The notes under the pieces were generated by a model that saw only the letters and a program-made list of their open reading frames with translations, was not told the DNA's origin and searched no databases. A stretch of DNA of 64,000 nt from Euborellia annulipes. Lineage: Eukaryota > Arthropoda > Insecta > Dermaptera > Anisolabididae. The stretch covers positions 1-64,000 of the forward strand of contig JAKCPI010009525.1 of the NCBI GenBank assembly GCA_023213315.1, in the 5' to 3' direction. Both the position numbers and the translations under genes were made by a program. This document shows, one piece after another, positions 22,264 through 32,190 of this stretch (the stretch's first letter is position 1; the number at the start of each line of letters is the position of its first letter).

Positions 22264-22383
22264 ATGTTTAATATTACTGAACAAATTAATTTATATTCTA
22301 CTGATATTATTTCCGATCAAATAGAAAATGCTTCAATAATTTATATTTTTCTCGTTAATATTTCTGGAATTTTTTTAAACCAG
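22264..22383 (+). CDS. IR exon 1 (provisional start)
   Basis: It encodes MFNITEQINLYSTD..., ending FLNQ before GTAAGC (phase 0). The frame is open back to 22240 and an AG lies at 22239-22240, so this could instead be an internal exon of a longer gene. Confidence 0.55.
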
Positions 22384-25300
22384 GTAAGCCTAATCTTTCT
22401 TATTTTTCAGTCAATTTCAAGTTTCCTAACAAAACACTATACAACTAACTAACAACAATTTTGTTATTAATTATTTATTAAAAATATAAATAGTGTACAA
22501 CGTTTCGACTGCTTATTCTGCAGTCGTTTTCAAGTACTGTGCACAATAAGCAGTCTAAAAGTGCACAGTACTTGAAAACGACTGCAAAATAAGCAGTCGA
22601 AACGTTGTACAGTATTTATATTTTTAATAAATAATTATTACAAAATGTGGTCTATAATTAAAAATTCCCATGATAATAATGATACAATCCACAAAAACTT
22701 TAATGAACTAACAACAATTTAGGACAATTTGATGTTTCAGAAATATTTGAAATAACATATTTTTTAGATCTTAAAAATTGTGCTATCACCTGTTTTAATA
22801 ATTTATTGGAATAATATTTCTTCTTTTGAACAAATAAATCTAAAAACTTCACTAATATCAGCCACTCGAAATGAAGGATTAATTTTTTTAACGGACTCTC
22901 ATAATCAACTAGAAAGTTTTTTTCAAGATAATCATTTGATTTTTCAACCAAGGGTAAATTAGAATTTTTTTAAATTTATTTTCAAATATAAAACATTATT
23001 TTTAATTTTCTTTTAGATGACAATGATTTTTGTTTTAATTAATTATGAAGAAAATTGTGAATTTCAAGCTGAAAAAATTCTTAAAAACTTATGGCATTAC
23101 GAGCAATTGGGACATACTGTTTTATACTTCCCATCCAATAAAAAATCTTTTATATATAAACCTTTTTGGAAAAAAGGTTCTGGACAAATGGTAGAAGTGA
23201 CTTCTGGGTCTATATTATTACCCCATCGAGAAAGTTTCAAGTATATTTTTTTCATTCTTAAATAGAATTAAAAAATGATTGTTTTTATTATTGAACCAAA
23301 TTTTCATAATGATTAAAATTTAGGAAAATGTGTGTATGGAATTTATAGGCGGAACAAGAAAATAAAAAAATACTTCTTTAGGTATTTAGTTTTCCAAACC
23401 AAAAAAAATTTGATTGCCAGACTAAGAGAAAAAATTTATTCAGATAAATTTTTAAAACGACAAACCCTCTCTCTGATTTTAAGATTAATTATTATGTGTA
23501 GGTGTCTTTTAGGTTGGAAGAAAATGAGTGTTTATCCCAAAAATATCGTCGATATCCACGTTTCAATCGTATTTTACAACCTTCTTCAGAATGCAATAAA
23601 ATAAAAATAATTTTTTCTTTAAAAATATATTCTAACAGCTGACGTTTCGGCTTTGGTCAAAGCTAATAAAAAAAATGTTTTTCACTTCTTCATCTTTCTG
23701 AAAAGATGAGAATAATTCTCAGCGTTAAATGAAAAATCAAAAAATAGACCGTACATGTCAACGAGAACAGTGCGAATTTATTTTGTACATCCCTCCAAAG
23801 CAGACTGTCATCACTTGTTTTTAAAATTAATTATCAAACCCCTTCTATTAAAAAATTCTCTATTTCATAGGAATATGAACAGTCACCCTTTTAGGGTAAA
23901 TGTATTTGAATTTGCTTATTATTTCAAAAAAATCAAAGACCAAGCTGGAAATATAAGATATATAGGGCGAGAATATGAGACATTAAAATCTTTGAAAAAA
24001 ATAATGCATTTCACTATTCAATTGAATGAAAATTCCACAAAAGAAGTAAGTTATGAAAATAGGTTTACTTTTAAGAGAAAAGTTGTAAATATATTATTTT
24101 TAGATGTTTGGTACCATTCTGACAAATGGAACCGTAACGGGGGTACTTAAGGAAATTATGAAGGGAAATTCAGATTTCGGTCTTAATGCCCGATTTTTGC
24201 ATCATCTTGGGACTTCTTTAGTAGATTTTATAATACCACCAGTAAGCTTTGAGCATTTAATCTTTTTGGTACCAAGAGCTCAGCATCTTCCTTCTTGGAT
24301 GGTAATAATTGTTTCCAATTAAAAAATTGCATTTTAAATAATGATTTCAACTATTTTTAGGCATTATTATATGCATATACCTGGCATGTTTGGCTGATTT
24401 GGTTTTCATCCATTTTATTTTGCTGCATTTTTTGGTATTGGTTATTGATATTTCAAAAATATCAAACAAATTTAAAATCTTCCTTCATGGATATGGTAAA
24501 TATTTTTTTGGGAACAGGAAGAAAAGTTGAAATAAAAACTTTAACATCAATACCAAATACTTTCTTTTGTGCCTTTTGTTTAATTTTTAGTTTAATCTTC
24601 ATTGGTGCTTTTCAAGGTATTTTTTTTAAATAAATCTATTCTAAAAAATACTTCCTATGAATGAAATTATTTTTTAGGATCAATAATTACTTTATTAAAT
24701 AATCCTCCAAGCTATCCAGAAATTGAATCGTTAAAAATGTTAATTGATAGAAATATTCCTCTTCGAACTAAATTTCCCATTATGGACACTTTTGAGAATA
24801 CTGGAAATCCAATGCTGGATGAGATTGGACGACGTTTGGGAGTTATAGATGATGGGTAAAAAAATGCTAATAAGATAAGCAAGATAATTAGGTAGGAATA
24901 ATTAATAAAAAATACTGTTTTAGATGGACAAAGTCGCCTGATGGAAAAATAGCTTACCTATGCATTCTAAAAAGTGCTAAAGATATTTTGACTAGCAAGC
25001 CAAATTCTCTAACACAGACACGTATTTTAGATGATTATGTTCTTTCCATCTATACTTCATTTATTATACCAAGAAAAACCCCTTATGCAGAACGAGTGAA
25101 TGAAATCATAAGTAGATTGGGGGAGAGTGGTCTCCTGACTAAATGGTTCGACGATTTATTATACTATGGACGTCGATCTTACGAAAATGTTGTAAAGGTA
25201 AAAATGTCTCTTATTAATATTTTCAAAAAAAAATTTAATAAAGTAATTATAAGTAAAATAAAAATGTTTTATCTAATTAAAATAAAAAACTGTATATTAG

Positions 25301-26971
25301 CTTTTACTTATTTAGAATAATTTAAAAAAAAAATATTTTTTCTAACAACATGAATTGGAAGTTAATTACTATAATTGTAAAAGAAAAAGTATTTTTTTTT
25401 TTTTTTTTTTTTAATAAATAATTTAAATGTCATTAAAAAGGAATTTTATGGTAAAATATGTTATTTAATAAAATAATAACACTTGAAATAAGATATGATT
25501 TAAAAATTAAGAAATTATCTGAATAATTTACGATTAATGCCCGTCTGGCCTGCCTTGTATACCAAGGGTCGCGGGTTTGGATACCAATTAGCTTAAATAA
25601 GAATGCCTGGACCCCGAATGGATATATTCATTAACAACGGTTTACGTAAAAGTCTTATGTGGCCTAAGTTGCCTAAAAGACTGAGTGCATGTGTGTGTGT
25701 GTTTTCATGTATTGTTAAGTAGGAAATTAAATAAAGACCCTTATCTCTTACTTCCTTAGACCTAGAGTTTAGATAGTGACAATGTGATTTTAAAAGTCAA
25801 GGGATGTTGGTTCGGACCCCAGCCAGTAAAAAAATAATTTATTAAGAGGAAAAATCATGATTCTCAAAAATTGGATCTAGATCTAAATTCAAATTATTGA
25901 GAGATCTTGGGATTTTAAATCCTATTTTTAGATCCTTTTATCAAATTGATTTCATTCAATTATTATTTTTATTTTTTTGAACATTTTTTCCTCCGAATCA
26001 AAATCGAGATGGGGTAAGTTCGACCTTTTTTTTTTAGGAAACAGTTCCTATCAAAAATAATTAAATATTTTGTTATAAAAATAGAATTTCAAAACCAGGA
26101 ACTAATCATTCCTTCTGCAATAAAATGATTGATTTTTGGCCTGAATCGCATTGGTAATTATCGCATATCTTGCTTAAATGACGTAATAAATATCGCTTAA
26201 AGTCCAGATACCAAAAAAAAAAAAATTTATTTTCCATTTATACAATATTGTCTATTTGTTTATAGTTAATCCGTGGCATAAATGGATGATGTTATGCTCG
26301 AAGGAACCAAGGGCCAACATAAATCTGAGATAAGGGCATTTCATTTGCACAATTGTAAACAAAATGAATGTCAATTACTTTTTTTCTTGTTTTATACCAA
26401 AAAAGTGCACAGAGTAATAATGTTGTGATTTAAATAAAGAAAAAGGTCTTCTTTTTCTCTACAAGATGGCGGTCTTAATTTCAGTTTCGATCATAATGGC
26501 GTTTGGTTCCTTATGCATAACATGGTCCAAATTTTTAAGTCATGTTCAAAACGAATATACCTATATTGCAATAAAAGAAATCGAAATGGAAAAATTATTA
26601 AATGTTAATTTAATATGAACAGTCTAATTTTCAAAATTAAATATTATTACTAAATCTTTAAAAAAAGAATCGACTAATCCTTTTCCACCATCTCAAGGAT
26701 TTAGATTTTTCTAAAAAAGAATTAAAATATAGAATTGCTTACACAATCTCTTTTAATAATTTGGCAATGTGTCTGGTTTTCTCCTGGACAGGAGGAGGTC
26801 CTCGTCCGTCAACGTCCGCGAGTCTTCACTTTCAAGGACCTCCAGCTGGGCTTCATCTTGCTGGCAGTCGGTATTGGCTACGCTTTGGTGGTTTTCATTT
26901 TTGAATTATTACTAGGAAGACGAGGAGGGTCCTTTTGGGGTCCAGTCACTCGATTGCCATTTATTAACTGA
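22264..26971 (+). CDS. Variant ionotropic receptor (IR), spliced gene
   Basis: The gene encodes a predicted ligand-gated cation channel subunit of the invertebrate ionotropic receptor branch of the iGluR family, normally in sensory-neuron membranes. About ten exons are joined by GT-AG introns in compatible phase: 22264-22383, 22768-22953, 23017-23240, 23513-~23610 (uncertain), 23871-24045, 24104-24301, 24361-24616, 24678-24855, 24924-25197 and 26792-26971, giving about 630 residues. Order: variable N-terminal region, S1 lobe (VNVFEF...IGREYETLKSL), a TVTGVLKEI..VDF block, M1, re-entrant pore, M2, S2 lobe (GESGLLTKW), M3, short tail. By eye the glutamate-binding Arg position is not Arg, as in many divergent IRs. 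The first ATG is provisional; an upstream exon may be missing. Exon 4 and its donor are unclear, so the locus could be partly broken. Confidence 0.85.
22468..22640. repeat. Palindrome with two hammerhead-like motifs in IR intron 1
   Basis: Arms of about 80 bases (TAATAATTATTTATT...AGTACTGTGCAC and complement) are nearly exact. Each holds ACTGC/GCAGT stem II followed by CGAAACGTTGTAC; the core box has decayed to CTTGAAAACGA. Motif positions are about 22499-22537 (minus strand) and 22568-22610 (plus strand). Confidence 0.75.
22768..22953 (+). CDS. IR exon 2
   Basis: It follows ACATATTTTTTAG and ends CCAAGG before GTAAAT. It encodes 62 residues (ILKIVLSPVLIIYWNN...NHLIFQPR), phase 0 at both ends. 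This belongs to the variable extracellular N-terminal region. Confidence 0.7.
23017..23240 (+). CDS. IR exon 3
   Basis: It follows TTTTCTTTTAG and starts MTMIFVLINYEENCE. It contains ILKNLWHYEQLGHTV and ends RESF plus two bases before GTATAT (phase 2). It is part of the N-terminal domain; the two upstream exons fit in phase. Confidence 0.7.
23513..23610 (+). CDS. IR exon 4 candidate, 3' end unresolved
   Basis: After GTGTCTTTTAG the phase-compatible frame reads LEENECLSQKYRRYPRFN, then RILQPSSECNK, typical of the segment before the S1 lobe. No usable donor follows. Within about 30 bases the sequence becomes a hammerhead/Penelope-like block on the minus strand (AAAGCCGAAACGTCAGC). Either the exon was truncated by that insertion or a non-canonical site is used. 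Confidence 0.45.
23605..23690 (-). mobile_element. Hammerhead/Penelope-like fragment at IR exon 4
   Basis: The minus strand reads TTAGCTTTGACCAAAGCC then GAAACGTCAGCTGTTAG. A GCTTTG/CAAAGC stem is directly followed by GAAAC, like stem II plus the GAAA box of a hammerhead. The CTGATGA half is missing. Boundaries are approximate. Confidence 0.45.
23871..24045 (+). CDS. IR exon 5, start of ligand-binding S1 lobe
   Basis: It encodes NMNSHPFRVNVFEFAYYF..., then NIRYIGREYETLKSLKK, matching the NLNGxPLRVxxFE...G.dyeiLktL pattern that opens the S1 lobe in IRs. It ends ENSTKE before GTAAGT. The acceptor TATTTCATAG fits phase, but the open frame continues upstream to 23755, so the true 5' edge could be earlier. 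Confidence 0.7.
24104..24301 (+). CDS. IR exon 6, S1 lobe
   Basis: It encodes MFGTILTNGTVTGVLKEI..., then SLVDFIIPPVSFEHL, FLVPRA and LPSW. This aligns with the NGtwtGllgeL...a...VdFs.p......lvP segment just before M1. Aligned by eye, the conserved glutamate-binding Arg position falls on a Gly or neighbouring residue. 66 codons, phase 0. Confidence 0.85.
24361..24616 (+). CDS. IR exon 7, M1, pore loop and M2
   Basis: M1 is VWLIWFSSILFCCIFWYWLL. The re-entrant region is FMDMVNIFLGTGRK. M2 is NTFFCAFCLIFSLIFIGAF. It ends in CAA G before GTATTT (phase 1), so the next exon completes FQGSIITLL. This arrangement is diagnostic of the iGluR/IR ion-channel domain. Confidence 0.9.
24678..24855 (+). 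CDS. IR exon 8, M2-S2 linker
   Basis: It encodes SIITLLNNPPSYPEIESL then KMLIDRNIPL, matching the post-M2 pattern (Y.gsL.s.Lt.P...peI.tl.eL....lp). The acceptor is ATTTTTTAG; it ends GAT GG before GTAAAA. Confidence 0.9.
24924..25197 (+). CDS. IR exon 9, S2 lobe
   Basis: It encodes SFIIPRKTPYAERVNEIIS then RLGESGLLTKWFDDLLYY. The kgsPf...i...I.rl.EsGl..kW signature is the end of the S2 lobe before M3. It ends GTA AAG before GTAAAA, phase 0. Confidence 0.9.
25548..25835 (+). mobile_element. tRNA-SINE fragments in IR intron 9
   Basis: CCTGCCTTGTATACCAAGGG, TTAAATAAGAATGCCTGG and GTGGCCTAAGTTGCC match the SINE family at 14228 and 52932. A second B-box-like remnant, TTGGTTCGGACCCC, is at about 25808. 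Both lie in the roughly 1.6-kb last intron of the receptor gene. Confidence 0.65.
26792..26971 (+). CDS. IR final exon, M3
   Basis: It follows CTCCTGGACAG and encodes EEVLVRQRPRVFTFKDLQLG, then FILLAVGIGYALVVFIFELL (M3), then a short tail ending LPFIN and a stop. The ...f.l.dLqg.F.ll..Gl.la...Fl.EL pattern is the IR C terminus. The exon is visibly GC-richer than exons 1-9. Confidence 0.88.
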   Translation, partial: EEVLVRQRPRVFTFKDLQLGFILLAVGIGYALVVFIFELLLGRRGGSFWGPVTRLPFIN

Positions 26972-27479
26972 ATGCTTTTCAGTCTTATTAATTAGTCAAT
27001 TAAATTGTTGTCTAAATTAGATTATTTATCTGTATCTGTCATGTAATATCAAATAGAATGACTGTCGGTTTGTTTGAGAGCCGCGATTTATTTTCGGCAA
27101 AATAACCAGGGTGTCCGGGTAGCAATTAAATTAATAAATCATCGTACAAAAAAATGTAGTCTTCGTGGGTGTAAAATTTGTATCAAATGATTAATAAATA
27201 TTTTATATAAGCAAACATTTGAATAAGACGGGTGGTCTTTTAATATTCAAGATGCCCTTGTATTTAGATAAGAGAAATATTATCACGCAAAGAATCAATT
27301 GAAGTAGTCAAGAGAAAGTCAAGCAATTTAGATTTACTAGAATCCTTCATATGTGGGATAAAAGAAAAAGATTTTATTTTTTTAAATCAATTTTTCCGAG
27401 TTTTGCTGATCTTTAATAAAATATATGTATAGATTATTTTATCAATAAATTCCTATTAATTAATGTATTTTATGATGTT
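26972..27479. other. 3' flank of IR gene
   Basis: AT-rich sequence; AATAAA-type signals (for example about 27180-27200) could end the transcript. Nothing else was recognised. Confidence 0.4.
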
Positions 27480-27605
27480 GACTTTGTTCGCCCACGCGTT
27501 CGTTGACTAAGCAAAGGTACCCTTTTAATGAATACGAAACCGAACAGATAGCATATAGCACGCATACATAGACAAACACTCATCAAGAGCCGAGAAGGCA
27601 ATTAG

Positions 27606-27725
27606 ATGGCTGCTACAACGGAAGGATTAAGGCGCTACCAAGTCATTAATAAAGGCTTAAAGGCGGTCAAAGTCTTTTCAATGCGGAGAAAGGACTGCGC
27701 CGCCTTTTGTACAGGTCTCTGTTAG
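27606..27725 (+). CDS. Possible 39-residue ORF in a GC-richer island
   Basis: MAATTEGLRRYQVINKGL, then KAVKVFSMRRKDCAAF, in a GC-rich patch (about 27480-27750). The composition is coding-like but no family was recognised. It could be an unrecognised exon or a conserved non-coding element. Confidence 0.25.
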   Translation: MAATTEGLRRYQVINKGLKAVKVFSMRRKDCAAFCTGLC

Positions 27726-27851
27726 AATTAGAAGCCAGCATCGAAGGGTATTTGTTAGACCTTATGGTCGGCTAATAAAATCTCTGTTGGATTCAACAAA
27801 TAAACACTCTACCTTACAATTGTTTTCAATTAATTCTTTGCCAAATGTTTT

Positions 27852-28345
27852 ATTATTACTTTCTCTTACCTCTATATATATGTTAATATAGCCTATAGAG
27901 AGAGAAAGTATTGAATTCATGTCAAAAATTCGATGTCGAGATGTTGATGGATAATATATATATATATACGTTTTGAGGTCCGCTGTATCCAAAAAAGTGG
28001 TTTTCGCAACATGGTCTGTGTGTGTGTGTGTTCAATTTTAAGAATGAAGGAATTGAACTAGAAGGTTGAAATTTTATATTTAAGTTTTCTATCCTCCTGG
28101 ACCTTGAAAATAAGCTTTTAAACAAAATCGGCCAAAGAATACTAGTACTTTACTGATGTACTTTATCAGTTTTTTTCGATTTTCTCAAAATTCGCTCTAA
28201 CGATTTTGATTAAAATTCAAAAATCAATTATTTTTTAGATGCTTTTTAAAATGTATATCTCATTTTGTCATTGAAGTCTTCTGAAGACCACTTTACTCTT
28301 GTACTTCTTAGGAAAAATAGGAGAAATTGGCATGGATTATTCCTA
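27852..28345 (+). repeat. LR repeat, 5' two-thirds
   Basis: It starts with the hairpin TTACTTTCTCTTACC.../...GAGAGAAAGTATTG. It then runs through ATTCGATGTCGAGATG, AAAAGTGGTTTTCGCAACAT, a TG-rich stretch, AAATCGGCCAAAG and TACTAGTACTTTACTGATG, ending near AGGAGAAATTGG. The 3' terminal hairpin is missing. Confidence 0.8.
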
Positions 28346-28462
28346 GATTGACGGGGCCTTGTACCCTTGAAAGTGATACGGAGAGCACAATAGATAAGGT
28401 CGCAATAAGCCCCACAACAACAAATCAAATAAACAAGGGACAAATCCCCTAATGCTGGGAAG

Positions 28463-28713
28463 CCGAGTAAAAATGATTAAAAATGATCGAGGGATCCACA
28501 CGCCCGCAGCAGGTCTGCTTAGAGAACCTTTAGGGACAAACAGGAAAACACACGTCCGCACCAGAGACACACACAGTAGATCCAAAGTGTTCAGAAGAAA
28601 AATGTGTGTCCCTGGTGTGGGCGTGTATATCCCTGTGTGTCCCTAAAGGTTCACTATGCACACCGGCTGCGGGCGTGTGGATCCCTCAATTATTTTTAAT
28701 CATTTTTACACGG
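28463..28713. repeat. Foldback element, short form
   Basis: This is the same family as 3053-3481. It starts CCGAGTAAAAATGATT and ends AATCATTTTTACACGGG. It has inverted CCACACGCCCGCAGC and GCTGCGGGCGTGTGG blocks, but only one or two copies of the 31-bp unit on each arm instead of seven. Confidence 0.8.
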
Positions 28714-29971
28714 GAGAGAGTTTATGTAAACCTTCCTTCAATAACTTTTTTTTTTTATGTTAATATATCTAAAATTTCTCTATAATAATAAATAATTAAA
28801 TTTAAATAAAATCAAAGTATCATAGTATAATAAACCAAAATTATTTTTCATTCATTCTTTTCTCTGTTTTATTGGTAGGTAGGTAACCCACCTCTATTTT
28901 ATTTTAAATATTTATTAAACATTCAAATAATTTATATAGATCTCAATAAAAGAGTTCAAAAAAAATGTTGGGCGGTACCTTATATCTGTACATTGAATTA
29001 ACTATAATCAATCAGTCAGTAGTCGCAAATTTATTATGCCATTTATTAAATAGGCTCAACTCATTAAAAATCATTCTCTCTTACAACAGTAAAGTAAAAA
29101 ACGCAGAGGAGTATTTGGATGAATAATTTATTTCTTTTATTATAAAATACGATAATTGGATAAGATGACAAATAAGAAATGGGTCAATCAAATACTTATT
29201 TACTTTTTGTCAATGATATATATATATAAAATATAATATAAATATATAAAATTGAAAAATGAGCCCTCTAATTTCAAATTTAATCCTGATTAGTTGGAAA
29301 TCATGACCTTAAGATTTCCAATCAGTTCCTGATTCCGGCTTCAATCGGCGATCAAGATAAAATGTTTTCTACCTCTTTAATCAAACGAATCTTATATAAC
29401 CTAATCTTATTAATAATCAAAATAAAAACATACTTAATAAGAAATCAATAAATACTTGTTGTATTAACAGCAGTAAACCCGATAGATATATTATTATAGC
29501 CTTATGATGAAATTGCGCCAGGGACTCGGCGACACTACTGATCACAATCACCGAAGACATTTTATTGCTTTAATAATAGAATTTATTCACTTGCATGTAA
29601 GAGCATTTGCATAGATTCTACCAATCGGTTCGAGTATAGGAGTCTTAATTGATTATCATCATAAAGAAGCAGATCTTTAGAGAAAATAGCGTGTAATAGT
29701 CTTGAAAATATCTGGAGTCGGAAAATTATTAAATTGGAACATTCATGACTCATTTGTCAAATTGTTTAATTATCAATATGTACAATTATTATATTGGATG
29801 CTAAGTAGCCTACTTACTGTCGAAATAAATATAAATTACAGATTACCCCTAAATTGAAGAGGCATGAAACGGAAATTTCAGGGGTGCCTAACTTAAATAT
29901 AAAATTTCAAACCCCTACTAGCTCCTTTCGTTCTTGAGATATTTTGTATACAAACACTATGACTACTGGTA
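28714..29971. other. AT-rich stretch, nothing recognised
   Basis: Random frames only, with a (TA)n patch near 29216. Confidence 0.5.
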
Positions 29972-30080
29972 TGTTTAGCCATTTAGACCCCTTCCCTATT
30001 TATTTCAAACGATTCAATTGAAATTAGTTTTTTTCTCGCTTGGGACGGGAATCGAACCCAGGGGGCCCAGACACGAGATG
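29972..30080 (-). mobile_element. tRNA-derived SINE, 3' part
   Basis: The minus strand has a perfect B box in GGGTTCGATTCCCGTCCC, then AAGCGAGAAAAAAACTAAT and the tail GGGGTCTAAATGGC. The A-box half is missing. Confidence 0.7.
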
Positions 30081-30319
30081 TTAAGATTAACGGATGGCAA
30101 AACAATTATTTATTAATTATTCTTATATATTTAGATCTATTATTCTTATATTTACGTTGCTTAATTGTATAACAACTTTATTAGAATATTTATTAATTCA
30201 AATAGCCAAAAATATTCTTATAGTATAGTAACTTTTGGCATTTTGACTGTAAATATTTACGATTCAATATAATAATTGTAATATTCAATGATCAAATAAA
30301 AGCAAAACCTGACCACAGA

Positions 30320-30365
30320 TTCCAATGAAGAGAGTGACTTGCCACCGAAACGTTGACAACAGAAA
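30320..30365 (+). ncRNA. Hammerhead-like remnant
   Basis: CAATGAAGAGAGTGACTTGC then CACCGAAACGTTGACAA shows an ATGAAGA box (decayed CTGANGA), a GTG/CAC stem II and the GAAACGTTG junction. Confidence 0.45.
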
Positions 30366-30524
30366 AAATAAAAATAAATAAATAAATAAATTTTTTATTT
30401 ATTTGTTTCACCACGTCTCTTTAATTAATGACTCATTTATAAGATCATATAATTAGTTTTTAATTAATTAAGTAATAATAATTTTCTATTAGTACCTATA
30501 GGCCTAGATTGTAAGTATACAGTG

Positions 30525-30733
30525 TATACAGGATCTCACCACAGTAGCCCCCTTGCAACTCTACGAGGATAAGAGAAACGAAAGCAGGAGGAGGAGTTAG
30601 AGATAGGAAATAATGTAACTTCAAGGGGTGCCGGTGGATGGCTATGGCCAGAGGCTGGTTGGGTTTGAGATGTGTATCTTGGAGTACGTAAGCACCTCGG
30701 GCAAATAAACGGGGATCCCGATAAAAATTTCAA
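30525..30733 (-). CDS. Coding-like GC island, unidentified
   Basis: In a GC-richer block two minus-strand frames stay open. One encodes SQTQPASGHSHPPAPLEV, then SCFRFSYPRRVARGLLW. The composition contrasts with the flanks. No family or splice structure was recognised, so it may be a lone exon or non-coding. Confidence 0.2.
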
Positions 30734-31782
30734 AATAATAATATACAGTATATACGTATAAGCATTTAAAAAGTCAGCTTATAATATTAAAAGCTTATTG
30801 TGGGGTCTAAATATTGAGAAAAAAATATAATAAGTAATCCAAAATAAAATAGACCTATAACCTTTTTCCTATTATGAAAAGTGAAATTAGCTGAGGTCGA
30901 GATAAGGTCAAAATTAGGGTCCAGACGACAATTATTGTGCTGCCAATTCTGTCAATAAATTTAGACAAGAATCAAACACCCAGCTTCGTAATTCAAGCCG
31001 AAAGTTTTATATCGGAGCTTTAAGGAGGCGACAAAAATAAATTAATAGAATTTATAGACTCTCCATGGGCTTTTCATTAATTTAATTAAAGAATATCCAA
31101 GTTGAAAGAAAAAAAAGAGGTCCTATAAATTAAAGACCTCCTTTCTCTTATTTATTTGTAAATCCTTAGCTTATGCATAAGATGCCATTATTGAAACCGA
31201 TATTTACAAATAATTCAAATTAGTTTATTAGTCTATTCATTGCCAGTAAATTGAAAAATGTTGATTGATGATCGATCTCTATTTGTAGAGTTGTATTAGT
31301 AGTTTTTTTTTTTTTTTTTGCATATGTGTTTGTATATAAATATCTTGCATAACTGTCCATGTCTGGCTGACTAATATCGAATTCGAGGGTCTTTATAATC
31401 TATCTAGGTTATCTTTGGACATTCTCTCAATTAGTCCTAATAATATATTATATTTTCAGATTAAAATTAAATTACAAATTAAACCGAGGGTGGTATGTTT
31501 GATGGTCAAAGGAATTGACAGAAAAATAAATTAGAAAACTTTCGAGACAAATTAAATTATCTCATTTGTGTATCAGCTTTAAACGAGAAAATTTTTCATT
31601 TAAGGTGTTAAGTTTATCATTTTTTTTTTCTTTCATTGAAACCTTGATCCTTGATTGAATATCTGAGTATTTATTTAAGAAAATAAAATATTTTGTTTTT
31701 GCCGAAAATCCTAAAGAAAATTTATTTTCTCAATGGCATCTTCAATCAATATTTATTTATAAGCTTAGTAAAAATTTATTTT

Positions 31783-31830
31783 TACTTTCTCTTACCCTAT
31801 ATATGAAATATATAGAGAGAAAGTGTTTTA
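31783..31830 (+). repeat. LR 5' terminal hairpin alone
   Basis: The stem ACTTTCTCT/AGAGAAAGT with a TATATATGAAATATATA middle is present without the rest of the LR element. Confidence 0.65.
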
Positions 31831-32149
31831 TTTAGGAGGCGTTTTTTCCGGAAACGTTTTTTCGATCACTATAGTACACAGGATCCCCCAGAAAAAAATA
31901 AATCTTTAAGAGTAAATTTATACCAATTAAATTAATATTGTGTCTGTTTGATGTGATTATTAATATTATTCAAATAAAGTCAAATAAAAATATTTAAAAT
32001 TAGGTATCGATACTCCTATACGGACCAAGCTTCTAGGAAAGAAAACATTAAAGATAGTAGGTATTTGACAATTAAAAAAAAATTATTTCTACTGGCGTCT
32101 TTATTATGTCATATAGGCCTTCGCATTTAGGCCTTTACTCGCTATTACA

Positions 32150-32190
32150 ACATTATTTCAGGACAGTTACAGCCATCTTCAGTGGCGTTA
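32150..32190 (-). ncRNA. Decayed hammerhead-like motif
   Basis: The minus strand reads CACTGAAGATGGCTGTAACT then GTCCTGAAATAATG. A CTGA-(A)-GATG box and a CTGAAAT box correspond to the two halves of a hammerhead core with substitutions. Confidence 0.35.

Noticed and set aside
23332..23604. 90-residue frame overlapping IR exon 4 region
   Set aside because: It has no real ATG start and a lysine-rich AT-driven composition. The alternative frame after TTTTAG at 23512 fits the receptor phase and residue pattern better.
27762..28125. Minus-strand frames within the LR repeat
   Set aside because: The frames are not kept in other LR copies; the sequence is repetitive and non-coding.
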